Assembly: GCF_000246855.1 (NCBI RefSeq)
Contig: NC_016609.1
Coordinates: forward strand, 5,840,744-5,904,743
Direction of reading: 5' to 3'
Length of the DNA: 64,000 nt
Source: Niastella koreensis GR20-10
GTDB taxonomy: Bacteria; Bacteroidota; Bacteroidia; Chitinophagales; Chitinophagaceae
Below are positions 38,049 through 47,137 of the stretch, in pieces. The notes under the pieces are model-generated. The model did no database searches, had not been told where the DNA came from, and saw only the letters and a list, made by a program, of their open reading frames with translations. Each line of letters begins with the position of its first letter. Position 1 is the first letter of the stretch. Made by a program: the position numbers and the translations under genes.

Positions 38049-38206
38049 AACAGCTGTAAGCTGTAAGCTGTAAGCAAGCTGTAAGCTGTAAGCTGTAAGC
38101 TGTAAGCTGTAAGCTGTAAGCCGTCGCGGCAACGGAAACAGCTGTAAGCGCTGCCGCGCAGTGGTGTATTGCTTACAGCTTATGGCTTACAGCTTATAGC
38201 CTTCAC
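38049..38206. repeat. AGCTGTA heptads, inverted pair with core
   Basis: Left: a run of AGCTGTA units (38049-38120). Centre: CCGTCGCGGCAACGG and a core copy (38151-38170). Right: GCTTACA, GCTTATG, GCTTACA, GCTTATA units, the reverse complement of the left. The whole could fold as a long hairpin. Confidence 0.9.
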
Positions 38207-38232
38207 CTGTAAACCACCACAGCCCGTTATCT

Positions 38233-38940
38233 TTACAATTTTTCCCCTATTATGGAATACAACACATTACGATAATGCTCACTGCAGGGCAACTCCGTTT
38301 CTCCCAGCAACACCGCCTTACGGGAAACCGTATCTACTTTTCGTAAAGAAATGATATACGACCGGTGAATGCGGATGAACTCATCGTGCGGCAGGCGGTT
38401 CTCGAAGTACTTGAGGCTTTGCAACGTAACAAATGGCTTCTTGCTGTCTACCAGGTGAATTTTGGTATAATCTTTCAGGCCTTCCAGGTACAGGATGTCG
38501 CTGTAAAAGATCTTCTGGATCTTGTGCGAGGTTTTTATAAACAGGAAGTCGTCTTTCTTCAACACGGATTTCGCCTTTCTATAGCTGATATACTCATACG
38601 CTTTATTTACGGCGGCCATAAACCGGTCGAAGGGAACAGGCTTTAATAAATAATCGATGGCATCCAGTTCAAATCCTTCCACCGCAAACTCATTGTGCGC
38701 CGTAACAAAGATCACGGCCGGTTTTTTATTCAGGGTTTTCAAAAACTGGGTACCGCTCAGGTCGGGCATGCGGATATCCAGCAATACCAGGTCAATTTCT
38801 TCTTTTTCAAAATAGGGGAACGCTGCCACCGGCCCCTCACAACGGGCTACCAGGTTCAAATACGGGACCTTTTGAATAAAATCTTCTAACAGGTCGAGCG
38901 CCCAGGGTTCATCATCGATAATGAGACAATTAACTTTCAT
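38233..38940 (-). CDS. LytTR-family response regulator
   Basis: 235 residues from the ATG at 38940; a TTG four codons earlier is also in frame. The receiver domain has the IIDDEPWALDLLEDF acidic pair, the phosphoacceptor Asp in DLVLLDIRMPD, the VTAHNEFAVEGFEL switch and YLLKPVPFDRFMAAV. The C-terminal LytTR DNA-binding domain runs from about residue 135 and contains LEGLKDYTKIHLVD and FIRIHRSYIISLRKVD. It overlaps the sensor kinase gene by 11 bases, so they are a two-component pair that activates unknown targets. Confidence 0.93.
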   Translation of the reverse strand: MKVNCLIIDDEPWALDLLEDFIQKVPYLNLVARCEGPVAAFPYFEKEEIDLVLLDIRMPDLSGTQFLKTLNKKPAVIFVTAHNEFAVEGFELDAIDYLLKPVPFDRFMAAVNKAYEYISYRKAKSVLKKDDFLFIKTSHKIQKIFYSDILYLEGLKDYTKIHLVDSKKPFVTLQSLKYFENRLPHDEFIRIHRSYIISLRKVDTVSRKAVLLGETELPCSEHYRNVLYSIIGEKL

Positions 38941-40168
38941 GGTCCAATTCAATTTTCAGATTAACAATATACAGGTGATCGGTCTCCATCACATCCAGGT
39001 GATGGCGGTTGGGGTACAATACATCCAGCCTTCTGTGGGCATTGATGAGCCCTACCCCACCGGTGGCCTCCCTGTTTAACCGGTTAATGGCGTTTCCCAC
39101 TGTTAGCGATAGCTCCTTACCCGTAACGGCAATGGCTATTTTTATTTCTGATGGTGCGGTGTAACTGATTCCGTGTTTAAAGGCATTTTCAATGAACGTG
39201 ATCAACAGCAGCGGCGCAATCGACAACCCGGCTACCCCGCCGGTTACGTTGTATTGAACCGTAATGTTCTTCGATAACCGCAATTGCTGCAGGTCGATGT
39301 AATTGCTGATGTACTCCAGGTCCTGCGACAAACAAATTTTTTCAGTGGCCGAATCGTACAGTACATACCGCATAATGCGCGAGAACTTCAAAATGCTGTG
39401 CTCGGTTTGTTCCGATCTAAAATGCGCCTGCGAATAAATACTGTTTAGTGTATTGAACAGGAAATGCGGGTTTATCTGCAGTTTCAGAAAATTCAGTTCT
39501 GCATTCAGCCGTTCGTTCTCCAGTATTTTTTTCTGTTTCTCACTAATGAACAGCGAATGCGCCAGTTTTATAGTTCCGCTTAACAACAGGATAACAATTC
39601 CCGAGCTCAGCGCATCTTTCAACGCAATCATGTACAGCATGCGCGGGTATGGTTCATGCACAAATGGCGGCGGCACTTCCTCATCAGTACCCGGCATATT
39701 TACCTGCACGGCCCCATTTACGTTAGTACCCGTCCCAAACTGAAAACCAGGCAACCGCGTTGCTTTGGCCATCACCGGCCGGGATGACATACGTTCAAAC
39801 TGCGGAAACCGTTTGGCAAGTGTCTTTAAAACATATATTTCCAGACTGAGCTGCTGAATGCATAAGATGGCCAGTGCGGCCAGCAGGTTTAAAACATAGG
39901 GAACTATTTTCCGGTCGCGGAATAAGCGGGGTAACAAATAATAAAAATTAAGATAGAATAACCCGATGAGGAAGGACTTATTGATGATCTCGCGATAGTA
40001 AAAACTCGCATCCGGGATGCGGATACGGTAAATGAACAGGGGCACAATGAGAAACAGGCCCCAGAGCAAAACATGCACGCTAACTACCAGCAGTTTGAGT
40101 TTAACTGTTTTTACCGGTTTAAACCCCAGCAAAGATGCAAGGGCTGCCCGGATCTTGTCCTTCGTCAT
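38930..40168 (-). CDS. LytS-type sensor histidine kinase
   Basis: 412 residues. Four TM helices lie in the first ~230 residues, with a polar loop (SSRPVMAKATRLPGFQFGTG) between the third and fourth. The His-kinase domain of the LytS/YehU class follows, with LQINPHFLFNTLNSIYSQAHF, and the N-box LLLITFIENAFKHGI. The G-box is RLNREATGGVGLINAHRRL. It autophosphorylates and passes phosphate to the LytTR regulator next door. Its ATG overlaps the stop of the DUF4907 gene (TAATG), placing it in one operon with the Kelch protein. Confidence 0.92.
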   Translation of the reverse strand: MTKDKIRAALASLLGFKPVKTVKLKLLVVSVHVLLWGLFLIVPLFIYRIRIPDASFYYREIINKSFLIGLFYLNFYYLLPRLFRDRKIVPYVLNLLAALAILCIQQLSLEIYVLKTLAKRFPQFERMSSRPVMAKATRLPGFQFGTGTNVNGAVQVNMPGTDEEVPPPFVHEPYPRMLYMIALKDALSSGIVILLLSGTIKLAHSLFISEKQKKILENERLNAELNFLKLQINPHFLFNTLNSIYSQAHFRSEQTEHSILKFSRIMRYVLYDSATEKICLSQDLEYISNYIDLQQLRLSKNITVQYNVTGGVAGLSIAPLLLITFIENAFKHGISYTAPSEIKIAIAVTGKELSLTVGNAINRLNREATGGVGLINAHRRLDVLYPNRHHLDVMETDHLYIVNLKIELDHES

Positions 40169-40530
40169 TACTTCGGTTGAGCACTTGAGACGCCAGGACG
40201 TTGCGTCTGCTTTTGCCCAAAGAAGGGATGAGTACCTGACTTTATACTTTCTATAACATTTTGGGCTTCGGCTTGTGCAGCCGATTCGGTGGGATAGCCA
40301 TCATAGCCCGATTTGCCGGGCTGCATGGGCTGATGGATCACGATGTGGGTATCAACCAGGATATCGTAGCCCCAGCCATGACCGGTGTGAAAAGTGGAGT
40401 AATGTAAGGTATGGGCGGGAGGGGCTGGTTTCTTTTTAACCAGGATATAAAAAGTACTGCCGGCAGCAATTACTAAAGCTGCCAGCAGTACAAATATTTG
40501 ATGTTTACTAATTGTCCGTTGTAATAACAC
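40168..40530 (-). CDS. DUF4907-type membrane-anchored protein
   Basis: 120 residues if it starts at the GTG at 40530, just inside the 3' end of the Kelch gene. A longer reading from 40578 overlaps more. A single TM (FVLLALLVIAAGSTFYILV) is followed by a periplasmic domain with HYSTFHTGHGWGYDILVDTHIVIHQ and GKSGYDGYPTESAAQAEAQNVI. This matches my memory of DUF4907, a Bacteroidota family seen near Kelch lipoproteins. Stop and start overlap the kinase. The role may be in signal sensing with the kinase, by position only. Confidence 0.65.
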   Translation of the reverse strand: MLLQRTISKHQIFVLLAALVIAAGSTFYILVKKKPAPPAHTLHYSTFHTGHGWGYDILVDTHIVIHQPMQPGKSGYDGYPTESAAQAEAQNVIESIKSGTHPFFGQKQTQRPGVSSAQPK

Positions 40531-41539
40531 TGATAGTAGGTTGCCATTCGTACATGTTATCAAAAGGCGCAGTACCACTGCGGCCGGCCATTACAAAACC
40601 ACGGGTACCGTTGGCCAGGGCAAAGCCTAAAGCGCCGGTACGGGCAGTTCCTTCAAAGGCAGTCTTTTCAGTCCATTGGTCAGCAGCAGGATCGTACTCC
40701 CAGGTATGAGAGTTCAGGCTTCCGTTTTCACCAGTGGCCAGGTAACCTTTACCATTCATTACAAAACCAACGCCATTGTAACGGATGATGGAAGTGTATT
40801 TATCATCGTAGCTCTGGTCGCTTACGTTGGTGAGTTTTTTCAGTTGGGTCCAGGTATCGCCGGCCGGGTCATACACCTGCATATCGTTCTGGGCAGTACC
40901 ATTGTTATTACCACTGATCAGGTATACTTTACCATCGATGGTGAAAGTTTGCGCATCTTTTCTTTTGGCGCCGCTGATGCCGGCTTTTTGGGTCCAGCTG
41001 TCGGCAGCCTGGTTGTATTGCCAAACATCTTTCAGGTAGTTGTCGTCGTAACCGCAGGCAACATAAGCATTACCACCGGCAACAAACGCAGTAGCATCAA
41101 CACGCGCAGTACCGCCGAATGGATTTCTGGGCGCCCAGCCATTGCTGTCTACACTGTATTGCCAGAAGTCGCCGGTATACACTGCGTTCAGATCGTAACC
41201 AAGTCCTACATAACCTTTTTTACCCAGGGCGAAAGCAACGGCTGAACTGCGCACGCCACCAGGGAAATCTTTGATCTTTGTCCAGTATCTTTTATCAAGG
41301 GAATATTTCCAGAAGTCTTGAAAACGTTTGGTATCAGATAAACCAGTGCCAACAAACACCGTGTCGGCAATTTGGAACAACACCGCTTCGCTACGGGCAG
41401 GACCGTCAAAATAATCACTGATTGCCCAGTTACCCACTAAGTCGCTTGAACTGCTGGAACTCTTATTACAAGCAGTGTTAATGAGCAGTGGTGCTGTAGC
41501 AATCACAAGGGCCAGGGAGTAAACTAGAACATTCTTCAT
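40508..41539 (-). CDS. Kelch-repeat lipoprotein
   Basis: 343 residues from the ATG at 41539 (MKNVLVYSLALVIATAPLLINTACNKSSS), where Cys follows a lipobox-like INTAC. The mature part repeats a ~48-residue Kelch-like unit (for example TAFVAGGNAYVACGYDDNYLKDVWQYNQAADSW; AQTFTIDGKVYLISGNNNGTAQNDMQVYDPAGDTW), enough for a six-blade propeller. It is exposed on a membrane, probably the outer one. It is the first gene of an overlapping Kelch/DUF4907/LytS/LytTR unit, and could detect a ligand for the kinase. Confidence 0.88.
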   Translation of the reverse strand: MKNVLVYSLALVIATAPLLINTACNKSSSSSSDLVGNWAISDYFDGPARSEAVLFQIADTVFVGTGLSDTKRFQDFWKYSLDKRYWTKIKDFPGGVRSSAVAFALGKKGYVGLGYDLNAVYTGDFWQYSVDSNGWAPRNPFGGTARVDATAFVAGGNAYVACGYDDNYLKDVWQYNQAADSWTQKAGISGAKRKDAQTFTIDGKVYLISGNNNGTAQNDMQVYDPAGDTWTQLKKLTNVSDQSYDDKYTSIIRYNGVGFVMNGKGYLATGENGSLNSHTWEYDPAADQWTEKTAFEGTARTGALGFALANGTRGFVMAGRSGTAPFDNMYEWQPTISVITTDN

Positions 41540-42297
41540 TTTAAGTTTTTTAAAATTCTGTTTTTTTAAAACATTGCCAGTGACCCGGGTAAGCCGATTT
41601 GCCCTGGTCACGGCCGGCATTTTCACATGCGTCAGTTTTTAATTTTATAATTCGGCAGGTAAAAATATTTCTGTGTACTTCAAACAATTTTATAAAATAG
41701 ATCAACCAGGTTATCGAATCGACCAACCCGTTGTTTTGCCCTGAAAACAACATTTCCTGGTAAAAAGCTGCAAGCTTACATAAACAACCAACATGTTAAG
41801 AGCTGTAAACCATAAGATTAACCAAGTATTAACATTTTTCAACACCCGCTTCATTTTCCTATGCTCACATTTGCAACGCCAGACCCGATAATTATTCCTT
41901 TTATCGGGAACTTTCCGGTGCTTATTATAAATTTGCAAATTTGCACAAAATTGGTCGCACAAATGAAATTTAGTTTCCGGCGGCAAAAATAATCGCTTCG
42001 CCGATTATTCCCTGCCAATAATATATAATAACAAAATTTCGTGACCGCTGCCTGATAAATTGCATTGACCGCCGGATCTGCCAAGGCTACCGCGGGCGAG
42101 GCAAGCTATAGCATCGGAGCAGTAAATGAACACAAAGAGGTGTTAAAATGAAAACAAATATTGCCAAATACAGGGGGTGTAACCCTTATATTCCATTACT
42201 TTACACCCCGGAAAACCCAACCCAGGTTGGGAATGAGCCTATTGCCTGAACCTTAAAACCTTGATTTCAGCTTAAAAATTCACTCACTAACCATAAT
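41540..42297. other. 758-base gap between divergent operons
   Basis: Contains promoters for the Kelch operon (minus) and the DUF4270 gene (plus), not resolved. Two small hairpins are visible: CCCGATAA / TTATCGGG (41884-41908), and CCCAACC / GGTTGGG (42216-42231). No convincing open frame or repeat array. Confidence 0.5.
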
Positions 42298-43647
42298 ATG
42301 CGTATACACAAAAGGGTACCTTTCATTCTGACTTACTGCTTTCTGTTTACCAGCCTGCTGTCATCGTGTTATAAAAAAGATGTGCAGGTAGGTGATGAAC
42401 TCGCTGAAAGCCATACCCGCATTATAACTATCGATACGGTTTCTGTGCTATTATCGGACTACGTACTGGATTCGTTTACCACCAACAACAACAACTTCGC
42501 CCTGATAGGCAATTTTTTCGATACTTATACAGGTAAAACGGTTGCCGGCACTGTTATTCAGCCCGGGCTGCCCACCATCAGCGAAGATGTGGCTACCCTG
42601 ATGCCTAAAAGCGCCGTATTCGACTCCCTGGTGTTGTATATGCGCCCCAGCGGTTATTACTACGGCGATACCACCAAACCCTTCGCCATCCAGGTGAATG
42701 AACTGGCCGATCAGCCTCAATATTCAACCCTTACCTATACATTCAACACAACAAATGTATCGCTGAAGCCCGATCCGGCGCTGGCTACCTTTTCACAGGT
42801 GATCAGGCCCACGCCCCGCGATACCGTGCGCATCGTATTTCCCAAAGCCATCGGACAGGCCTGGTACGACATGATCCGGAACAAGGATACCCGGTTCGCC
42901 AGCGAAACCAATTTCCTGGATTTCTTCAAAGGCATTTACATTCAACCCGCCAACAATACCGGCGCCGCCGTTTATGGCTTTAACCTGGCCGATAGCAGCG
43001 TTCGCCTGCGGATGCATTTTCACCAGACCCTTCCGGCCAAAACCGATAAATTCCTTGATTTCATCATCACCCGTACCGGTAACCAGTATAACCGCATTAT
43101 CACCGACCGTACCGGCACCATGCTGGAGCCTGTGACAAAAGGCCAGCATGATTTTTATCCAACCGTTGCCAACCCGTTTGCCATTACCCAGGGCGGAACC
43201 GGGGTATACCTGAAAGCCAGGTTCCCTTCGCTGCGCGACATACTTAAAGTAGATGATGTGGTGCGATTGATGGATGCCAGGCTGATATTGAAACCGGTAA
43301 AAGGCACCTACACGTATTTCGGCAACAGTTTGCCTAAAACATTATATCCCGTAACCACCGATGCTACCAACAACACGGGCAGTGCATTGCTCGATACTAC
43401 CGGTCAGGGCATTCAGTTGCGGGCCCCGTCCATCGATTTCATCTACGGCGCCAGCACCAATTACACCTTCAATATTACCAGCTATATCAACTCATTATTG
43501 AATACCCCAGGCTCGCAGGAAAACGGTCTCTTTATTATCCAGGACCTGGCGCCGGTAGCCAAGGAGATCAACCGGGGTGTGATCGGCAGCAGACAGAATA
43601 CCCTTTACGAAACCCAACTGATCTTAAACATTCTGACAATCGACTAA
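42298..43647 (+). CDS. DUF4270 lipoprotein
   Basis: 449 residues. Signal peptide with lipobox around LLSSCYKKD. The mature protein has the DUF4270 layout: TRIITIDTVSVLLSDYVLDSF, a beta-rich body with SAVFDSLVLYMRP, and a C-terminal NYTFNITSYINSLLNTPGSQENGLFI followed by the NTLYETQLILNI ending. The family is restricted to Bacteroidota and its role is not established. The next gene follows after 10 bases on the same strand, so the two are co-transcribed. Confidence 0.88.
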   Translation: MRIHKRVPFILTYCFLFTSLLSSCYKKDVQVGDELAESHTRIITIDTVSVLLSDYVLDSFTTNNNNFALIGNFFDTYTGKTVAGTVIQPGLPTISEDVATLMPKSAVFDSLVLYMRPSGYYYGDTTKPFAIQVNELADQPQYSTLTYTFNTTNVSLKPDPALATFSQVIRPTPRDTVRIVFPKAIGQAWYDMIRNKDTRFASETNFLDFFKGIYIQPANNTGAAVYGFNLADSSVRLRMHFHQTLPAKTDKFLDFIITRTGNQYNRIITDRTGTMLEPVTKGQHDFYPTVANPFAITQGGTGVYLKARFPSLRDILKVDDVVRLMDARLILKPVKGTYTYFGNSLPKTLYPVTTDATNNTGSALLDTTGQGIQLRAPSIDFIYGASTNYTFNITSYINSLLNTPGSQENGLFIIQDLAPVAKEINRGVIGSRQNTLYETQLILNILTID

Positions 43648-43657
43648 TCGCTATATA

Positions 43658-44908
43658 ATGAGAAAAATATTTATACTGACCGGACTTTTTGTGGCGATTT
43701 TGGGCGCCGTGCGTGCACAGAACTTAAGCTCTCCTTATTCTGTATACGGCATTGGCGAAATCCAGGAAACAGACCCCGATCGCAGCAGCGGCATGGCCAA
43801 TACTTCTGCCGCCCTTATGAGCACTCCGGGCTTCCTGCTTAATAAAAACCCCGCTTCGCTCATTGGCCTGGAAAGAAGCCTGGCCCAGGTTGACCTGGCG
43901 CTGGTAGGCAAAACCGTTACCTTCAAAGGCGACGCCATCACCAGCAGCAACAATTCTTCCAAAGACCTCGTTATCAAACGCATTTCCATTTCAGCCAAAA
44001 TAAACAACCACTGGGCCAGCAGCATCGGCTTCAAGCCTTACACGTATGTGAACTACTCGTTCACGGCGCAAAAAAGCATCGAAGGCAGCAGCACTACCTA
44101 TACCGGTATTTATGATGGTAATGGCGGGTTACACAATATCTTTTGGAACAATGCCTTTGCCCTGGGCCATCACCTGGCATTGGGTTTACGTTCCAATTTT
44201 ATTTTCGGTTCTATCAACCAAATAGAAACCCTCCAGGGCGCTACCCTCTCCACGCCCATCATTTCGCAGATCACCAATTACTACAGCGGGTTCCGGTTTG
44301 AAGGCGGCGCCATCTATGGCAACAAGATCAACAAGAACTGGCGGTTTTCGGTGGGCGGCAAGGTGACTACCAAAGACGACCTCACCAATAATAAGACATT
44401 GACCGTACAGGAAGGCAATTCCGTAGTTGAAAATAATAAAGACCTGGGTACCGATAAATTCACCCTGCCCTGGCAGTTTGATGGTGGTTTGGCCCTGGTA
44501 AACAAAGGCCACGTTACCTATACGGTAGATTATAGCCGCAGCAACTGGAATGGCTTGAACCAGGGCGGTACTACCTGGACCATGGTTGACCGCCAGCGTT
44601 ATTCAGCCGGTTTCCAGTTCAGCAACCAGGTGCAACGCTATGGACTGGTAGCTGAAAAAAGTTATTTCCAGGCAGGCGTATTCGCCGGTCAGAGTTACCT
44701 GCAGGTAAAAGGCCAGCAGATCAAAGAAGCAGGCGCCACGATAGGTTATGGTGGTTATATGAGCCGCGGTCTGGCATTTCACTTAGCTGCTGAGGTGGGG
44801 AACAGGGGTACGATGATCAACAATTTGGTTAAAGAGAACTATGTTTCGTTTACGCTGGCATTATCTTATAGAGAGGTGCTTTATAGTAAGGGACGGAAAT
44901 ATGATTAG
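43658..44908 (+). CDS. Outer-membrane beta-barrel protein (FadL/OmpP1-like)
   Basis: 416 residues. Signal peptide ends near GAVRAQNLSSPYSVYGIGEI. The body alternates short hydrophobic strands and polar turns and ends with an aromatic strand (VKENYVSFTLALSYREVLY), as in a beta-barrel. The NTSAALMSTPGFLLNKNPASL segment is like the N-terminal plug of FadL-type transporters. It follows a DUF4270 lipoprotein by 10 bases. Cargo unknown. Confidence 0.75.
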   Translation: MRKIFILTGLFVAILGAVRAQNLSSPYSVYGIGEIQETDPDRSSGMANTSAALMSTPGFLLNKNPASLIGLERSLAQVDLALVGKTVTFKGDAITSSNNSSKDLVIKRISISAKINNHWASSIGFKPYTYVNYSFTAQKSIEGSSTTYTGIYDGNGGLHNIFWNNAFALGHHLALGLRSNFIFGSINQIETLQGATLSTPIISQITNYYSGFRFEGGAIYGNKINKNWRFSVGGKVTTKDDLTNNKTLTVQEGNSVVENNKDLGTDKFTLPWQFDGGLALVNKGHVTYTVDYSRSNWNGLNQGGTTWTMVDRQRYSAGFQFSNQVQRYGLVAEKSYFQAGVFAGQSYLQVKGQQIKEAGATIGYGGYMSRGLAFHLAAEVGNRGTMINNLVKENYVSFTLALSYREVLYSKGRKYD

Positions 44909-44913
44909 TTTTT

Positions 44914-44967
44914 AGTTCAGAGTTCCGAGTTCCAAGTTCCGAGTTCAGAGTTCCAAGTTCCGAGTTT
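44914..44967. repeat. AGTTCNN heptad array
   Basis: Seven to eight 7-base units of the AGTTCAG / AGTTCCG / AGTTCCA kind, starting 6 bases past the outer-membrane protein stop. Confidence 0.9.
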
Positions 44968-44981
44968 AATACATTATATAG

Positions 44982-45013
44982 AAAGGCCTCTCGTTACAAC
45001 GGGAGGCCTTTTT
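44982..45013. terminator. Bidirectional terminator
   Basis: AAAGGCCTC / GAGGCCTTT stem, with further CG pairs inside. The plus side ends in TTTTT; the minus side has TTTC. It lies between convergent genes ending at 44908 and 45051. GCCTTT-like heptads follow to 45055. Confidence 0.8.
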
Positions 45014-45050
45014 GCCTCTATGCCTTTCTGCCTTTTTTCTCGTTGCCTTT

Positions 45051-45944
45051 TTATTTTGTCCGCTTATAGAAATAGAGATTAACCGATGAAGCTAAGCCTT
45101 TTTCGCTGAGGGTGTAGTAACCGCTGTCGTTGTTGTCGAATACGATGGCTTCGCCCTGGGGTTCCTGCTGGTAGGGTAAAGTGGTATAGGGCTTACTGAG
45201 GGTTTGAACGATGGTTTCGCCGGCAGTGCGGGGGTACATATAAATGGCCTCATAGGTTTTCACCACCAGTTCCCGGCCATTGGGCGATAAGGCGGCACTG
45301 GTGGCATAATTATACGGCAACGCCCCCACTTCTTCCACACTGTTCATTTCAACCGTGCTGTACGGATACTTCAGTTTGAACAGTTTTGAATGCAGATCGG
45401 TTTTGGTAATGATGTAGATGTCTTTGGTATCGGGATCAACCAGGATGGCTTCGGCATTGTGGCTGCCATCGGGGTAAAAAAAGGCGATCTTATCAACCTG
45501 TTGTACCGTATCGGTGGCGGCGGCCGGTTCTTCCAGGCGATAGATGGCGTAATCGTCGTACCGGATCAGGTTATCGCCGGTTTCGGCAATGTACAGGTAT
45601 TGTTTATGGGGATCGGGACCCGGGGCCAGCACCATGTCTTCCCAATCGCGGTTCACGGCATTCGCCAGGTGTACCGACTTCAACACCGTACCGTTATGTT
45701 GCAACAGCGTCAGGTCGGGCGGGTTGCCACTATCCTGCTCTACCCATAAGTACCCGGGGTTGGCCTTACTATCGGCAATGCCCGATGCTTCCACCAGCTT
45801 TACATCGCTTACGGGGTATTCCAGCGGCGTGCCGGCAAAGCCGGCGGTATTGCTTTCATGATTTTGTTTACAGGCCGTTAGTCCGGTAATACACAGCAAG
45901 AATATACCGGCAGGATGGATGAATGCGGTTCGTTGTTGTAACAT
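45051..45944 (-). CDS. Beta-propeller lipoprotein
   Basis: 297 residues. Signal peptide with lipobox LTAC (about residue 25). The mature part reads as a propeller-like repeat: VKLVEASGIADSKANPGYLWVEQDSGNPPDL, WEDMVLAPGPDPHKQYLYIAETGDN, SHNAEAILVDPDTKDIYIITKTD, NYATSAALSPNGRELVVKT and PQGEAIVFDNNDSGYYTLSE. The E-A-x-x-x-D pattern is seen in SdiA-regulated or phytase-like propellers. Probably an outer-membrane lipoprotein; ligand or activity unknown. Confidence 0.7.
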   Translation of the reverse strand: MLQQRTAFIHPAGIFLLCITGLTACKQNHESNTAGFAGTPLEYPVSDVKLVEASGIADSKANPGYLWVEQDSGNPPDLTLLQHNGTVLKSVHLANAVNRDWEDMVLAPGPDPHKQYLYIAETGDNLIRYDDYAIYRLEEPAAATDTVQQVDKIAFFYPDGSHNAEAILVDPDTKDIYIITKTDLHSKLFKLKYPYSTVEMNSVEEVGALPYNYATSAALSPNGRELVVKTYEAIYMYPRTAGETIVQTLSKPYTTLPYQQEPQGEAIVFDNNDSGYYTLSEKGLASSVNLYFYKRTK

Positions 45945-46223
45945 AACCCCTGAAAGATATTAAAAATACCAGCAATATGGTTTGCAATATCGAATATGCA
46001 TTTATGAATTTATCGTTAGCAAATATTTTCTCCCGATTTCATAATCAAAAGAAAGCCCGATTATTTATATTGCCACGAGCACCGCAAGGCAATGGCGGTT
46101 TATCCAGCAACTACTTCCCATTCCGGTTAAGCGCCTTATCAGGTTGGCCGGGATTCTTATTCCCTTTACTGAACCAGCTATTTACAAGGCAAGATCCATT
46201 TACAGTAAACAGAGCGATTGTTC

Positions 46224-46922
46224 ATGAACAATACTATGCCATTATACACATCCTTATCACCTGATAACAAATACGACCTGTTATTTGAACAACATTTTCT
46301 ACAGGGAAAGATCAACATTGGCCTGCGGCCATTATCGTTACCCGGCGACTGGCCCCTTATAAGCAAATGGCTGCAGCGTGCCTACAGGCGGCGCCATATG
46401 TCCATCACACATTTGCCCGACAAATATCTCCGCGAAACCCTGGCCATTATGCTGCAATGCGATTTTGCCCAACCGTTTGTGGGACTTATCAATGAACAGC
46501 CTGCTTTTTTGGTAGAGCTTTGTGATGGCGATAAACAATGCGATGCGCTGGAAGGCGGCGCGCATTTGTTTCAACCGGGCGATCATGCCATGCGGTTGAT
46601 ATTGTCACATACGGCTATCCACACCCGTTACTGGCCTTCTTATGCGCTGTTCAGCAGCCTGGAATACTTCTTCTCCCATCAGCAGGTAAAGCGGGTGGTT
46701 TGGCAGCTGCATGAGAAAGATACGTTCTACATAAATCTGGCTAACCAATCCGGGCTCAGGGAGCCCAAACTTAAAAGGAAGGACTTCGACTACGCTCAGT
46801 CCTTTGACGCAGGCTCCTTCGGCTCCGCTCAGGATCCACACATACAGGTTTACCTGTACCTCCGCGAAAATTTTACGCGGTTTTTAGCCCTGTACCAACG
46901 AACAATGCCCAAACTATCGTAA
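46224..46922 (+). CDS. IucB/RhbD-like GNAT acyltransferase
   Basis: 232 residues from the ATG at 46224; a TTG two codons earlier is also possible. The INIGLRPLSLPGDWPLISKWLQ start and AFLVELCD, GDHAMRLILSH, and LHEKDTFYINLANQSGL segments match the siderophore acetyltransferase branch of GNATs (aerobactin N-hydroxylysine acetyltransferase like). No siderophore synthetase lies in the window. Near residues 192-212 the sequence KRKDFDYAQSFDAGSFGSAQ interrupts the C-terminal end of the fold and is encoded by an imperfect palindromic repeat in the DNA, so it looks like an inserted element read in frame. Confidence 0.78.
   Translation: MNNTMPLYTSLSPDNKYDLLFEQHFLQGKINIGLRPLSLPGDWPLISKWLQRAYRRRHMSITHLPDKYLRETLAIMLQCDFAQPFVGLINEQPAFLVELCDGDKQCDALEGGAHLFQPGDHAMRLILSHTAIHTRYWPSYALFSSLEYFFSHQQVKRVVWQLHEKDTFYINLANQSGLREPKLKRKDFDYAQSFDAGSFGSAQDPHIQVYLYLRENFTRFLALYQRTMPKLS
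46780..46840. repeat. Palindromic repeat read in frame
   Basis: GGACTTCGACTACGCTCAGTCC followed by TTCGGCTCCGCTCAGG: two related units, the first with inverted ends (GGACT / AGTCC). Similar TTCGACT...CGCTCAG sequences are, from memory, common dispersed repeats in Bacteroidota. It lies inside the acyltransferase gene without shifting the frame. Confidence 0.6.
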
Positions 46923-47137
46923 ATTATATATGTATCCCTGTTATATTACCCTCCCCTTTCCAATACTTCCAAAACCGGTTAAAAAAGGTTGTCCGTCCCG
47001 GTTACGTTACCCGCCTCTTATAAATAAATGAAGGGGCTGCTATTTACATACATAAACAGATTTTCACTATTTTCGTTTGTTAATCTCCGTATGCAACCCG
47101 GGATCAGACAAACGGGTGGCATTTTAAACCTTATTTT

